DNA from: LMUY01 sp965199095
Lineage (GTDB): Bacteria > Pseudomonadota > Alphaproteobacteria > Acetobacterales > Acetobacteraceae
Length of the DNA: 64,000 nucleotides
Direction of reading: 5' to 3'
Assembly: GCA_965199095.1 (NCBI GenBank)
Contig: CBDAQM010000007.1
Span: forward strand, 496,001-560,000
Below are positions 32,759-40,970 of the stretch, piece after piece. The notes under the pieces are model-generated. The model saw nothing but the letters and a program-made list of their open reading frames with translations, was not told where the DNA came from and did no database searches. The position numbers and the translations under genes are program-made. Position 1 is the first letter of the stretch; the number at the start of each line of letters is the position of its first letter.

Positions 32759-33511
32759 TCAGGCTGAGACAAGCCAGCGGAGCGACCGGCGCAGCCGTTC
32801 GGCGCCGTCATGGTCGAACCAGCGGCCATGGGCGAAGATGACCCGCTCCGGGGCGAGGGCGAGCATTTGGCGGGCGGCCGCGGCAGCGTCCCGGCGGCGG
32901 CGCTTCACCACCCAGCGCAAATAGGCCGGGGCCATGCCGTCCGGCGCGAGCACGCCCAAGAGGCGCAGCAGCGGCCGCATCGCGCGCGGCAGCTTCTCCG
33001 CTTCGAGGTTCAGGACCAGGTCCGCCAGCATCAGCGTGCGCGACGGCTGGTGGAACAGGGCGACCTCGCGAAACCCGAAGCCGCCGGGGACCGGAACCAG
33101 GGCAAACCCCGGACCCCAAGCCCTGGGAGGCTGCTCCCCCAAATCATGGTCCAGCCGCACGAGGCTGCGCCGGACTTGGCGGCGATGCCGTAAGCCGGGA
33201 ACGGCCCAGGTCACGGCGGTGGGCACGGCCTGTTGCCAGCCTTTCACGAACATCCAGTGCGCCGTGTTCGGCGCGACCAAATGGCTGATTGGCCCGAGTC
33301 GTTCCAGCTCCGCCCTCAAACCGGCGCTGAACCGCGTCGCAGAATGCAGCAGCAGCCCACCATCATCCAGCCGTACCACGGTCATCCGCACCGGGAGCAC
33401 CGTCCCAAGCGTGCCGGGCAGCAGGCTATCGACGACGTAAAGACCTTCGGCAACCGGCTTCGGTGTATCGAACGGCGGATAGCCAGCCGTCAGGGCCCGG
33501 GCTGTTTCCAC
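32759..33511 (-). CDS. DUF4336 family protein
   Basis: A 250-residue protein starting at GTG. It has the DUF4336 outline of a divergent metallo-beta-lactamase fold: GLYVVDSLLPGTLGTVLPVR, the LGPISHLVAPNTAHWMFVKG block, FREVALFHQPSRTLMLADLV, and a late VIFAHGRWFDHDGAERLRR. Few metal ligands are preserved, mainly His in the H-W-M and H-G-R motifs. Function unknown. Confidence 0.82.
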   Translation of the reverse strand: METARALTAGYPPFDTPKPVAEGLYVVDSLLPGTLGTVLPVRMTVVRLDDGGLLLHSATRFSAGLRAELERLGPISHLVAPNTAHWMFVKGWQQAVPTAVTWAVPGLRHRRQVRRSLVRLDHDLGEQPPRAWGPGFALVPVPGGFGFREVALFHQPSRTLMLADLVLNLEAEKLPRAMRPLLRLLGVLAPDGMAPAYLRWVVKRRRRDAAAAARQMLALAPERVIFAHGRWFDHDGAERLRRSLRWLVSA

Positions 33512-33548
33512 CGCAACGACGATCGGCGACCGTGCAACCCGCGCCGCG

Positions 33549-33857
33549 TTACTTCAGATGCTGCGCCAGAAGCTTGTTCATCTCGAACATCGTGACCTTG
33601 TCCTTGCCGAACACCTTCTTCAGCTTGTCGTCGGCCAGGATCTCGCGCCCATCCTTGGGGTTCTGCAGCTTGTTCGACTTGATGTAGGTCCAGACTTTGC
33701 TGACGACCTCACCCCTTGCCATCGTCCCCTCCCCCACGACAGCCGCCAGATCCGCCGAGGGCTGCAGGGGCTGCTGGAGCGCGTTCGGCTTGTGCCCGGC
33801 CTTGGGCTTGTCGACGGCCTTGCCCTTTGGCGCTGCCTTCTCTGGGGTTTTCGTCAT
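33549..33857 (-). CDS. SWIB/MDM2-domain protein
   Basis: A 102-residue protein. A Lys/Ala/Pro-rich N-terminus (about 1-28) precedes a SWIB domain from about 28 to 100: LQQPLQPSADLAAVVGEGTM, then VVSKVWTYIKSNKLQNPKDG, DDKLKKVFGKDKVTMFEMNK and LLAQHLK. SWIB is best known from eukaryotic SWI/SNF complexes; bacteria such as Chlamydia fuse it to topoisomerase or encode it alone. The basic tail suggests DNA or chromatin binding. Confidence 0.9.
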   Translation of the reverse strand: MTKTPEKAAPKGKAVDKPKAGHKPNALQQPLQPSADLAAVVGEGTMARGEVVSKVWTYIKSNKLQNPKDGREILADDKLKKVFGKDKVTMFEMNKLLAQHLK

Positions 33858-34075
33858 AGGGGACCTTGTCTGTATCCGGTGAATAGTAAACCCACTCGTT
33901 TCGGACTGTGGGCCTGCGGCACGTAACCTTCCATGCGGGACCGGGTTCCTGATGTCAATTTGCCTCGTATGGTGCAGGGCCCCCGTCCGCGCGGGCCTCG
34001 GCCTCCTTCGGCCCGGTGAACCGCGGTGCCGCTCAGGCGTAGCAACAAGGACGTAACCGGCGGAGTGGCAGCGCG

Positions 34076-34528
34076 ATGGTGAGCAAGCAACGGCGTTTGG
34101 CAGGTGTCAGGTGTCTGCGCGCCCTTGCCCTGTTGGCCCCCTGCGCCACCGCCTCCTGCGCCGGGCTGGACCGCAACGATCAGGGCAGGTTGCAGCCGCA
34201 GACGGTCAGCGGGCCGTGCCAGGTGAAGAAATTCTATATCCTCGGCACCACCACGGTGCGCACCTCCTTGACCGTGGCGAACAGCGGCGGCGCGTGCAGC
34301 TTCACGATCTTCAACCCCGATCTGCAGATCGTCCTGAACGCCGCCCTGGTCTCCACGCCTGCGTCACACGGCGTCGCCACGGTCGGCCTGACCAACCTGG
34401 GACGCCAGGCGCAGATCAGCTACGCGCCGCAGCCGGGCTACACCGGGCCGGACCAATTCGTCGTCACGCTGGAGCCGAACGACCTCAGCATGGCATTCGC
34501 CGTGACGGCGCAGCCGACGCCCCCGTGA
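34076..34528 (+). CDS. Exported hypothetical protein
   Basis: A 150-residue protein with a basic, then hydrophobic N-terminus (VRCLRALALLAPCATASCAG). It may be a Sec signal or a weak lipobox ending at Cys. The mature part reads as a small Ig-like beta sandwich: TVSGPCQVKKFYILGTTTVR, VANSGGACSFTIF, and YAPQPGYTGPDQFVVTLEPN, which resembles cadherin/Big-type repeats. The ~220 bp before it, back to the SWIB gene, has no gene. Family not recognised. Confidence 0.6.
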   Translation: MVSKQRRLAGVRCLRALALLAPCATASCAGLDRNDQGRLQPQTVSGPCQVKKFYILGTTTVRTSLTVANSGGACSFTIFNPDLQIVLNAALVSTPASHGVATVGLTNLGRQAQISYAPQPGYTGPDQFVVTLEPNDLSMAFAVTAQPTPP

Positions 34529-34625
34529 CGCTTGGTGCGGCCGCCGGCCATAAAGGCGGCTGTATTCACAGGCATCGCCCCCAAATCCATTGACACACAA
34601 GTTTGTCCGGATTGGACCGTGATCG

Positions 34626-35501
34626 ATGGCTTACCCGATGCCCAAGACCGCCCCACCCGCCCCGGCGGACGTCCTGACGCGACCGCTCAAGCAGGCGATC
34701 ACCGCCGGGGTCGTGGCGCTGTTCAATGACAAGGCGCGGGGGGAACGGCCGGTCCAGCGGCGCACGGACGGGCTGTTCGGGGCGCACTCGGTGGCATGGC
34801 GGGTCCATGGCGACGTGACCTCCATGATGGTCGGCGGCGTGACCGGATTGCTGCTCCAGATGCTGCACCCGGCTGTTCTCGCCGGGGTATGGGACCACTC
34901 GAAGTTCCGCACCGACATCCAGGGCCGCCTGCGGCGCACCGCCCGCTTCATCGCACTCACCACCTATGGCGGTCGGGAAGAGGCGGAGGCAGCGATGTCG
35001 CGGGTGCGCGGCATCCATGACTATGTCCAGGGGACGCTGCCGGACGGCACGCCCTATCGCGCCAACGACCCTTCGCTGCTGGCCTGGGTGCACGTGACGG
35101 AAACCACCAGTTTCCTGGGCGCCTGGGTGCGCTACGCCCAGCCATCGATGCCGGCCGCCGAGCAAGACCGCTATTTCGCCGAGATGGCCCGGGTGGCGGC
35201 GGCGCTGGGAGCGGACCCGATCCCGCGCTCCAAACGCGAGGCGTACCAGCTGATCGACGCGATGCGGCCACTTTTGCGCAGCGACGCCCGATCGCGCGAG
35301 GTGGCTAAGATCGTGTTGACCAACCGGGCGGCCAGCCGCCTGACGGAGCCGTTCCAGGCCGTCACCCTGCAGGCGGGCGTTGACCTGTTGCCGTCTTGGG
35401 CACGGCAGATGCACGGGCTGTCCAACCCGGTGGTCGGTCGTCCACTCCTGCGGGCCAGCACCTTCGGTATCGCGGAAACCTTGCGGTGGGCGTTCCGCTA
35501 G
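34626..35501 (+). CDS. MpaB-like oxygenase (DUF2236)
   Basis: A 291-residue protein of the latex-clearing/MpaB haem oxygenase family. Landmarks are RVHGDVTSMMVGGVTGLLLQ, MLHPAVLAGVWDHSKFRTDI (His region of the haem pocket), RTARFIALTTYGGREEAEAA, and the WVHVTETTSFLGAWVRYAQ helix. Members such as fungal MpaB and Streptomyces Lcp cleave isoprenoid chains; the substrate here is unknown. No signal peptide. Confidence 0.85.
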   Translation: MAYPMPKTAPPAPADVLTRPLKQAITAGVVALFNDKARGERPVQRRTDGLFGAHSVAWRVHGDVTSMMVGGVTGLLLQMLHPAVLAGVWDHSKFRTDIQGRLRRTARFIALTTYGGREEAEAAMSRVRGIHDYVQGTLPDGTPYRANDPSLLAWVHVTETTSFLGAWVRYAQPSMPAAEQDRYFAEMARVAAALGADPIPRSKREAYQLIDAMRPLLRSDARSREVAKIVLTNRAASRLTEPFQAVTLQAGVDLLPSWARQMHGLSNPVVGRPLLRASTFGIAETLRWAFR

Positions 35502-35616
35502 ACGCCACTGCGGCATGGCCGGGGTTGAATGGCCGCATCCAGACGCCCGGCTCCGGCGCGCCGCCCCGCCTCTCACTGCCCAGAAGGGCCGCTTGAGCGT
35601 CGTCCGGCAGACGACG

Positions 35617-35823
35617 TCAGTGACTGCTCGAGTTCCGCTCACCGGAGATCGGGTTGTACGCGCCTCCTGTCGGCGGCTCGTTGCCCGGCGTGGCGGGCTT
35701 GACGGCGCCGCACGCAGCCAGCCCGAGGCAGCTCGCGAGAGCCAACACCGCCATCCGCATCAAGCGGCGCGGCGGCCGCTGCGGGGCCGGGTGCGACGAG
35801 CCGGGGATGTGAACTGACGCCAT
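35617..35823 (-). CDS. Small predicted lipoprotein
   Basis: A 68-residue protein. A basic stretch (PQRPPRRLMRMAV) precedes a hydrophobic segment and the lipobox LAAC, giving a mature peptide of about 30 residues rich in Pro and Gly (CGAVKPATPGNEPPTGGAYN). AAGG lies about 8 bases before the ATG. It is the only gene between the MpaB-like and creatininase-like genes. Role unknown. Confidence 0.6.
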   Translation of the reverse strand: MASVHIPGSSHPAPQRPPRRLMRMAVLALASCLGLAACGAVKPATPGNEPPTGGAYNPISGERNSSSH

Positions 35824-35991
35824 GGATCACCTTTCTGGAAGGCAGGGCCGCCTGCGTCCCCGCACGGAGCGACGCCGGTCATACCTCGCTGCCACATGTC
35901 ATCTCTCAATGTGGACGAGGTCACGAGGACTGCAATTCACGGTCAGGACGATCCATGCCAGGATCGGATAATCCTGCTGGAGACATCCCCC

Positions 35992-36813
35992 ATGGCCACC
36001 ACCACCGCGCCGAAAGTCCACATGGGCACCCTGACCGGCGATGAGGGACGGGAGGTTTACGCCCGGAACCCCGTCATCCTGCTGCCGATGGGAAGCCAGG
36101 AGGACCAGGGGCCGCACGCGCCGATGGGCGACTACCTGCTGGCCGAGAAGATCGCCGAACTCGCCGCGCTCGAAGCCACGGCGATGGGTACGCCGACGCT
36201 GGTGGCGCCGGTGGTCCCGTTCGGCGGCGCCGACTATTTCGGCGCCATGATCGGCGGTATCGCGATCTCGGAAGCGACCCTGACCAGCGTGTTGCGCGAC
36301 ATGTTCGCCTCGCTGCACCGCCATGGCCTGACGCGCTTGATCGTGATCAACGGCCATGGCGGCAATGTCGGTCCCATCCAGCTTGCCACGCGCGAGGTGC
36401 ATCGCAGCGCCGGATTGCTGGTCCCCAGCCTGTATCTGTGGCGGATCGGCTACGGGTTGTTGCCGGGTATCGTGGGTGCGGAGCAGGCGAAGCTGGCGTC
36501 CGGCCACGGGGCGGATCCCTTGACCAGCGTCGGCATGCATTTGTTCCCGGAGGTGATGCGGCCCGACCTGATCCCGGCCGCCGGACCGGTGAAGCGGAAC
36601 GTGGCGCTTGACCTGCCCTATCTTTCGCTGGGCACGGCGGAGTTCGAAGGCGCCGAAATCGGCCTGCCGACCGAATATGACGAGGTCTACAACAAGGGCG
36701 TCGGCAAGGGCGATCCTAACCTCAGCTCCGCCGCCACCGGGGCTGCCCTGGTCGATCAACTCGTGGGCATCTGCGCCCGCTTCGCCGTCCATTTCGCCGC
36801 GCGCTGCCCCTAG
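35992..36813 (+). CDS. Creatininase-superfamily amidohydrolase, variant metal site
   Basis: A 273-residue protein starting MATTTAPKVHMGTLTG, with GGAG 9 bases upstream. The creatininase pattern is clear: VILLPMGSQEDQGPHAPMGDY, then LIVINGHGGNVGPIQ and a GHGADPLTSVGMHLFPE block. In canonical members the first ligands read E-x-H; here Glu37-Asp-Gln39, so one His ligand is Gln. Known relatives hydrolyse cyclic amides or formamides such as creatinine, FAPy and mycofactocin precursors. It opens a plus-strand catabolic run. Confidence 0.85.
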   Translation: MATTTAPKVHMGTLTGDEGREVYARNPVILLPMGSQEDQGPHAPMGDYLLAEKIAELAALEATAMGTPTLVAPVVPFGGADYFGAMIGGIAISEATLTSVLRDMFASLHRHGLTRLIVINGHGGNVGPIQLATREVHRSAGLLVPSLYLWRIGYGLLPGIVGAEQAKLASGHGADPLTSVGMHLFPEVMRPDLIPAAGPVKRNVALDLPYLSLGTAEFEGAEIGLPTEYDEVYNKGVGKGDPNLSSAATGAALVDQLVGICARFAVHFAARCP

Positions 36814-36922
36814 CGCCGCTGATACGGCGGCCGGGGGAAAGCACGCTTTTCAAGCAGGGCATTGCGGCCTAGGCTGCGCCCCAAAGCCGTGAAGGCGGCG
36901 GTCTGGGGGAGCGATACGGGCC

Positions 36923-38347
36923 ATGCTTGACGAAACATCGACCGGGCAAGCCAGGCTGTCCGTCAACGCGGGGGCGCGACTCGATCGGTTGCCGCTGGGG
37001 CGTTTTCACCAACGCGTGATGATCCTCATCGGCATCGGGATGTTCATCGATGCCTGCGACATCTATCTGGCGCCCGGCGTGCTGGGGGCGCTGGTGAAGT
37101 CCGGCTGGTCCGACCTGGCGACCAACGCCTGGTTCCTGTCCGCCACGTTCAGCGGAATGCTGATCGGCACGCTGTCGGGCGGCTTCATCGGCGACCGCTT
37201 CGGCCGCCGGTTCTCCTACCAGGCCAACCTGCTGGTGTTCGGGCTCGCCTCCATCGCGGCGGCTTTCGCACCGGACATGCAGGTGCTGATCGGGCTGCGC
37301 TTCCTCATGGGCATCGGCCTCGGCGCGGAGATCGTCGTCGGCTACTCCAGCCTGGCGGAGTTCATGCCGCGCGCCGTACGGGGGCGCTATGTCGCCCTCC
37401 TGTCCGCGATCACCAACATGGGCGTGGTCGTGGTGGGGTTCGGCGGGTTGTGGATCATCCCGACCATCGGCTGGCGCTACATGTTCGGCATCATCGGCCT
37501 GGCCGCCGGCGGCGTGTGGCTGCTGCGCAAGGACATGCCGGAATCGCCGCGCTGGCTGGAAAGCCGCGGCCGCCTGGCGGAGGCGGAGGCGGCCATGCAG
37601 GCCATCGAGGCCGAAGTCTCCCAAGGCCGGCCTTTGCCGCCGTTCCGGATCCTGCCGCCGCCGCGGCCGGGCCGGTTCCTGGACCTGTTCGGCGCCCGGC
37701 TGTATCGCATGACGCTGCTGGGCGCCGTGATCGGCGCCGTCGGCAGCCTGTCGTTGTACGGGTTCCTGTCCTGGGTGCCGACCTTCCTGCTGAAGGAGGG
37801 CATCTCCCTCTCCACCTCGCTCACCTTTGCCGCCGTGATGGGCCTGGGGGCCCCGCTCGGCGCGTTGCTGGGCTCGGCGGTGGCGGACCGGTTCGGTCGT
37901 CCGCGGATCATCGCGGCCTTTACCTTGGCGGAGGCGCTGCTGGGCGCCGCCTACCCGTTCGTCAGCACGGGGGCGGAGGTGATGCTGGTCGGCTTCGGCC
38001 TGACGCTGTGCGCCTACGCGCTGGTCGCGATCGGCTATGGGCTATACATCCCCGAGTTGTTCCCGACTGAATTGCGGCTGCGCGGGGCGGCCTTGGCGGT
38101 TGGGGTCGGGCGACTGACGGGCACCTTCGTCGGGTTCGCGATCGCCGGGCTGTTCGGCGCCTTCGGCATACTCGGCGTCGCGGCATTCCTGGTGAGCGGG
38201 TTGCTCATCCAGGCCGTGATGGTCATCGCCTTGGGGCCGGAGACCAGCGACCGCTCCCTGGAAGACATCGCGGCCGCAAACGAGGGCAGGCTGGGCGATC
38301 CGGTGGCGCCAGGACACGGTTTGCACACGCATCCTTCACACTCGTGA
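36923..38347 (+). CDS. MFS transporter, sugar/aromatic-acid type
   Basis: A 474-residue, 12-helix MFS protein. Motifs are FIGDRFGRRFSYQANLLVFG in the 2-3 loop, RFLMGIGLGAEIVVGYSSLA, LRKDMPESPRWLESRGRLAE after helix 6 (typical of the SV2/sugar-porter-like branch), and ADRFGRPRII in the second half. It begins 110 bp after the creatininase gene and probably imports the substrate of this cluster. Confidence 0.9.
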   Translation: MLDETSTGQARLSVNAGARLDRLPLGRFHQRVMILIGIGMFIDACDIYLAPGVLGALVKSGWSDLATNAWFLSATFSGMLIGTLSGGFIGDRFGRRFSYQANLLVFGLASIAAAFAPDMQVLIGLRFLMGIGLGAEIVVGYSSLAEFMPRAVRGRYVALLSAITNMGVVVVGFGGLWIIPTIGWRYMFGIIGLAAGGVWLLRKDMPESPRWLESRGRLAEAEAAMQAIEAEVSQGRPLPPFRILPPPRPGRFLDLFGARLYRMTLLGAVIGAVGSLSLYGFLSWVPTFLLKEGISLSTSLTFAAVMGLGAPLGALLGSAVADRFGRPRIIAAFTLAEALLGAAYPFVSTGAEVMLVGFGLTLCAYALVAIGYGLYIPELFPTELRLRGAALAVGVGRLTGTFVGFAIAGLFGAFGILGVAAFLVSGLLIQAVMVIALGPETSDRSLEDIAAANEGRLGDPVAPGHGLHTHPSHS

Positions 38348-38362
38348 CCAAGAGGGGATTTC

Positions 38363-39484
38363 ATGATGGACATGCCAATGGCGGCCGAACGGCCGGTGAC
38401 GGACCAGCGTGCGGGCATCATCGACTGCGACGTGCATCCGCTGTTTGCCGACGGCATCCGCAGCCTCTATCCCTACATGCCCGACGCGTGGAAGCAGCGT
38501 TTCCTGCGCAAGCGGGCACACCAGGCCGGCGGCGGGCTGACGCTGCGCTTCGCGCATCCGAACGGCACGGTGGTGCGCGACGACGCGGCGCCTGAGCGGG
38601 GCGGCCCCGGCGGCAGCGACCCGCATTTCCTGATCAAGGACCATCTGGAGCGGAACGACATCGCGGTGGCGCTGCTGAACAGCCTGCAATCCGGCTCGCT
38701 CTGCGCCGTGCATGCCTCCGCCGACGAAAGCATCGTCATCGCCTCGGCCGCCAACGACTACTACATCGACACCTGGCTGCCGGTCGATCCGCGGCTGTAC
38801 TACGCGCCCGTGGTGCCCGCGCAGGACCCGGCGGCAGCGGCGGCGGAAATCCGCCGCGTCGGCGGCCATCGCCAGGTGGCGGCGGTCGCGGTGCCGCCGC
38901 TGGCGATCCTGATGGGCAACCGCTACTGGTCGCCGATCTGGGAGGCCGCCTGCGACATGGATCTGCCGATCCTGTTGCACGTCACCGGGTCCGAAGGCGT
39001 GTATAACGGCGCGCCCATGCCGGCCGGCGGCATGCCCGACAGCTATATCGAGCGCTACGTGACACTCGGCCAGGGTGCGGAGGCCAACCTCAACAGCATG
39101 ATCATGAACGGCGTGTTCGAGCGGTTTTCGTCGCTGCGCGTCCTGTTCGTCGAATACGGGTTCGTGTGGCCGATCCCCGTGATGCTGCGGATGGACCGGC
39201 TGTGGCGCGGCCTGCGGCACGAGGTGCCGTGGGTGAAGAAATCCCCGATCGACTACGTGAACGAGCATGTCTGGTTCACCACCCAGCCGATCGAGGAACC
39301 GCGCGACCCGCGTGACCTGGAGCACCTGGTGCGCATGGTCGGCGTGCAGAACCTGTGCTTTTCCACCGATTATCCGCACTGGGACAACGACATGCCGATG
39401 CAGTCCCTGCGCCTGCTGGACACGGCGGACCGCAACCGCATCCTGCGCACCAACGCCCTCGACGTGTTGCGGCTGCCGCGATGA
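38363..39484 (+). CDS. Amidohydrolase-2 family protein (decarboxylase/hydrolase)
   Basis: A 373-residue TIM-barrel metalloenzyme of the ACMSD/LigW group. Metal residues appear in GIIDCDVHPLFADG (D-x-H), LPILLHVTGSEGV (His) and CFSTDYPHWDND (Asp, His). Members decarboxylate or hydrolyse carboxylated aromatic or muconate-type acids. AGAGGGGA lies 7 bases before the start, and its stop overlaps the next start by 4 bp (ATGA). Confidence 0.87.
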   Translation: MMDMPMAAERPVTDQRAGIIDCDVHPLFADGIRSLYPYMPDAWKQRFLRKRAHQAGGGLTLRFAHPNGTVVRDDAAPERGGPGGSDPHFLIKDHLERNDIAVALLNSLQSGSLCAVHASADESIVIASAANDYYIDTWLPVDPRLYYAPVVPAQDPAAAAAEIRRVGGHRQVAAVAVPPLAILMGNRYWSPIWEAACDMDLPILLHVTGSEGVYNGAPMPAGGMPDSYIERYVTLGQGAEANLNSMIMNGVFERFSSLRVLFVEYGFVWPIPVMLRMDRLWRGLRHEVPWVKKSPIDYVNEHVWFTTQPIEEPRDPRDLEHLVRMVGVQNLCFSTDYPHWDNDMPMQSLRLLDTADRNRILRTNALDVLRLPR

Positions 39485-39855
39485 GCGCCACGCGCGAGCG
39501 GGTGGAGGTGGCGGCGGGCCCGGTCGACCAGTTCACCCCGGGCAAGTTCGTCATCATCGAGGCCGGGCGCCGTTCGGTCGGCGTCATCCGCCTGCGCACC
39601 GGCGAGTTGAAGGCGGTGCATAATTGGTGCCCGCATAAGGGCGCGCCGATCTGCCGCGGCATCGTAGGCGGCACCTGGCCGCCCTCCTCGCCCGGCGAGC
39701 TTGACTACGATCGGGAGGGGGAGATCCTCGTTTGCCCCTGGCACGGGTTCGAATATGAGTTGGACAGCGGCCGCGAGCTGTATCGGGAGAAACCGACCCG
39801 GCTGCGCTTCTTCCCCGTCGAGGTCAGGGACGGCACGGTCTACGTGACCGTGTGA
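39481..39855 (+). CDS. Rieske [2Fe-2S] ferredoxin-like protein
   Basis: A 124-residue single Rieske domain. The cluster ligands are Cys50-x-His52 (NWCPHKGAPI) and Cys85-x-x-His88 (LVCPWHGFEYEL), with the long GTWPPSSPGELDYDREG insertion between. It could serve as the electron carrier for an oxygenase, but no oxygenase large subunit or reductase is adjacent. Translationally coupled to the amidohydrolase. Confidence 0.9.
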   Translation: MSATRERVEVAAGPVDQFTPGKFVIIEAGRRSVGVIRLRTGELKAVHNWCPHKGAPICRGIVGGTWPPSSPGELDYDREGEILVCPWHGFEYELDSGRELYREKPTRLRFFPVEVRDGTVYVTV

Positions 39856-39886
39856 CCAGGCCCTAGAGTCATGCAGGAGTAATCGA

Positions 39887-40768
39887 ATGACGAAAGCAGC
39901 AGAGTTGCGGGCGCTCTTGGCCAAGCCCGAGATCGTCATGGCGCCGGGCGTGTATGACGGCATCACCGCCCGCCTGGTGGAGCTGGCGGGCTTTCCGGTC
40001 GCCTACATGACGGGCGCCGGCACCAGCCTGTCCCTCGGCTATCCCGATCTCGGCCTGGTGACCATGACGGAGATGGTGGGCAACGCCGCAGTTATCACGC
40101 GGTCGATCGCACTGCCGGTGATCGCGGATGCCGACACCGGGTACGGCAACGAGATCAACGTCACCCGCACCGTCCAAGAGTATGAGCGGGCGGGCGTCGC
40201 GGGCATCCACCTGGAAGACCAGGTTTCGCCGAAGCGCTGCGGCCATCTGGACGGCAAGGAGGTCGTCTCGCGCGAGGAGTTCATCGCCAAGATCCGCGCC
40301 GCCGCGGCCGCCCGGCGCGACCGGGATTTCGTGATCATCGCCCGCACCGACTCCCGCGCCGTCTCCGGCCTGGACGAGGCGGTCTGGCGCGCCAACGCCG
40401 CGTTGCAGGCCGGGGCCGACATCGCGTTCGTGGAGGCGATCCCGACCCTGGACGAATTGGCCGCCGTGCCGAAGCGGGTGAAAGGTCCCTGCCTGCTGAA
40501 CGTGGTCCGCGGCGGCAAGACGCCCGACCTCAACATGCTCGACGCGCAGGCGATGGGCTACCGCCTGGCCATCATGCCAAGCCTGCTGCTGGGCACGATG
40601 ATGGAGACGGCCGAGACCGTGCTGAAGACGGTGCTGACCACCAAGCAGCCGCCCTCCTCGGTTGGCGGCATGAGCGTGACGGACCGGTTCCGCCGCTTCA
40701 GGTCGGACGAGTGGGACGCCCTGCGCAACCGCTTCCGCGACGAGGTTCCGGCCAAGGCAGCCGAGTAG
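39887..40768 (+). CDS. Isocitrate lyase/PEP mutase superfamily lyase
   Basis: A 293-residue barrel enzyme. Magnesium-site DADTGYG (Asp81, Asp83), IHLEDQ, and the catalytic loop SPKRCGHLDG with Cys118 place it with carbon-carbon lyases (2-methylisocitrate or dimethylmalate lyase) rather than PEP mutase, which lacks the Cys loop. AGGAG is 8 bases before the ATG. It ends the catabolic run and probably splits a substituted malate into pyruvate or another keto acid plus a second acid. Confidence 0.87.
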   Translation: MTKAAELRALLAKPEIVMAPGVYDGITARLVELAGFPVAYMTGAGTSLSLGYPDLGLVTMTEMVGNAAVITRSIALPVIADADTGYGNEINVTRTVQEYERAGVAGIHLEDQVSPKRCGHLDGKEVVSREEFIAKIRAAAAARRDRDFVIIARTDSRAVSGLDEAVWRANAALQAGADIAFVEAIPTLDELAAVPKRVKGPCLLNVVRGGKTPDLNMLDAQAMGYRLAIMPSLLLGTMMETAETVLKTVLTTKQPPSSVGGMSVTDRFRRFRSDEWDALRNRFRDEVPAKAAE

Positions 40769-40824
40769 CACCGAGAGGCTTTCATTCCGAGTTAGGGCTC
40801 GTTCGTTTCAGGTTGGCCTGCAAA

Positions 40825-40912
40825 AGCCCTCTCCCTCCGGGAGAGGGTTGGTGAGGGCCACATGCAGGGTCTCGCGCGTCGGGCCCTCACCCCGGCCCTC
40901 TCCCAGAGGGAG
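40825..40912. repeat. Dispersed palindromic intergenic repeat, copy 2
   Basis: Same organisation as copy 1: CCCTCTCCC/GGGAGAGGG hairpin, TTGGTGAGGG, conserved GCGCGTCGG, CCCTCACCCCGG and a closing CCCTCTCCCAGAGGGAGA. It lies between the convergent lyase and chemoreceptor genes. Confidence 0.88.
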
Positions 40913-40970
40913 AAGCTATGCCGCCATCGAACCAGCCCGCGGGACCCGGCGGCGAGATGCGCGGTTCGCG

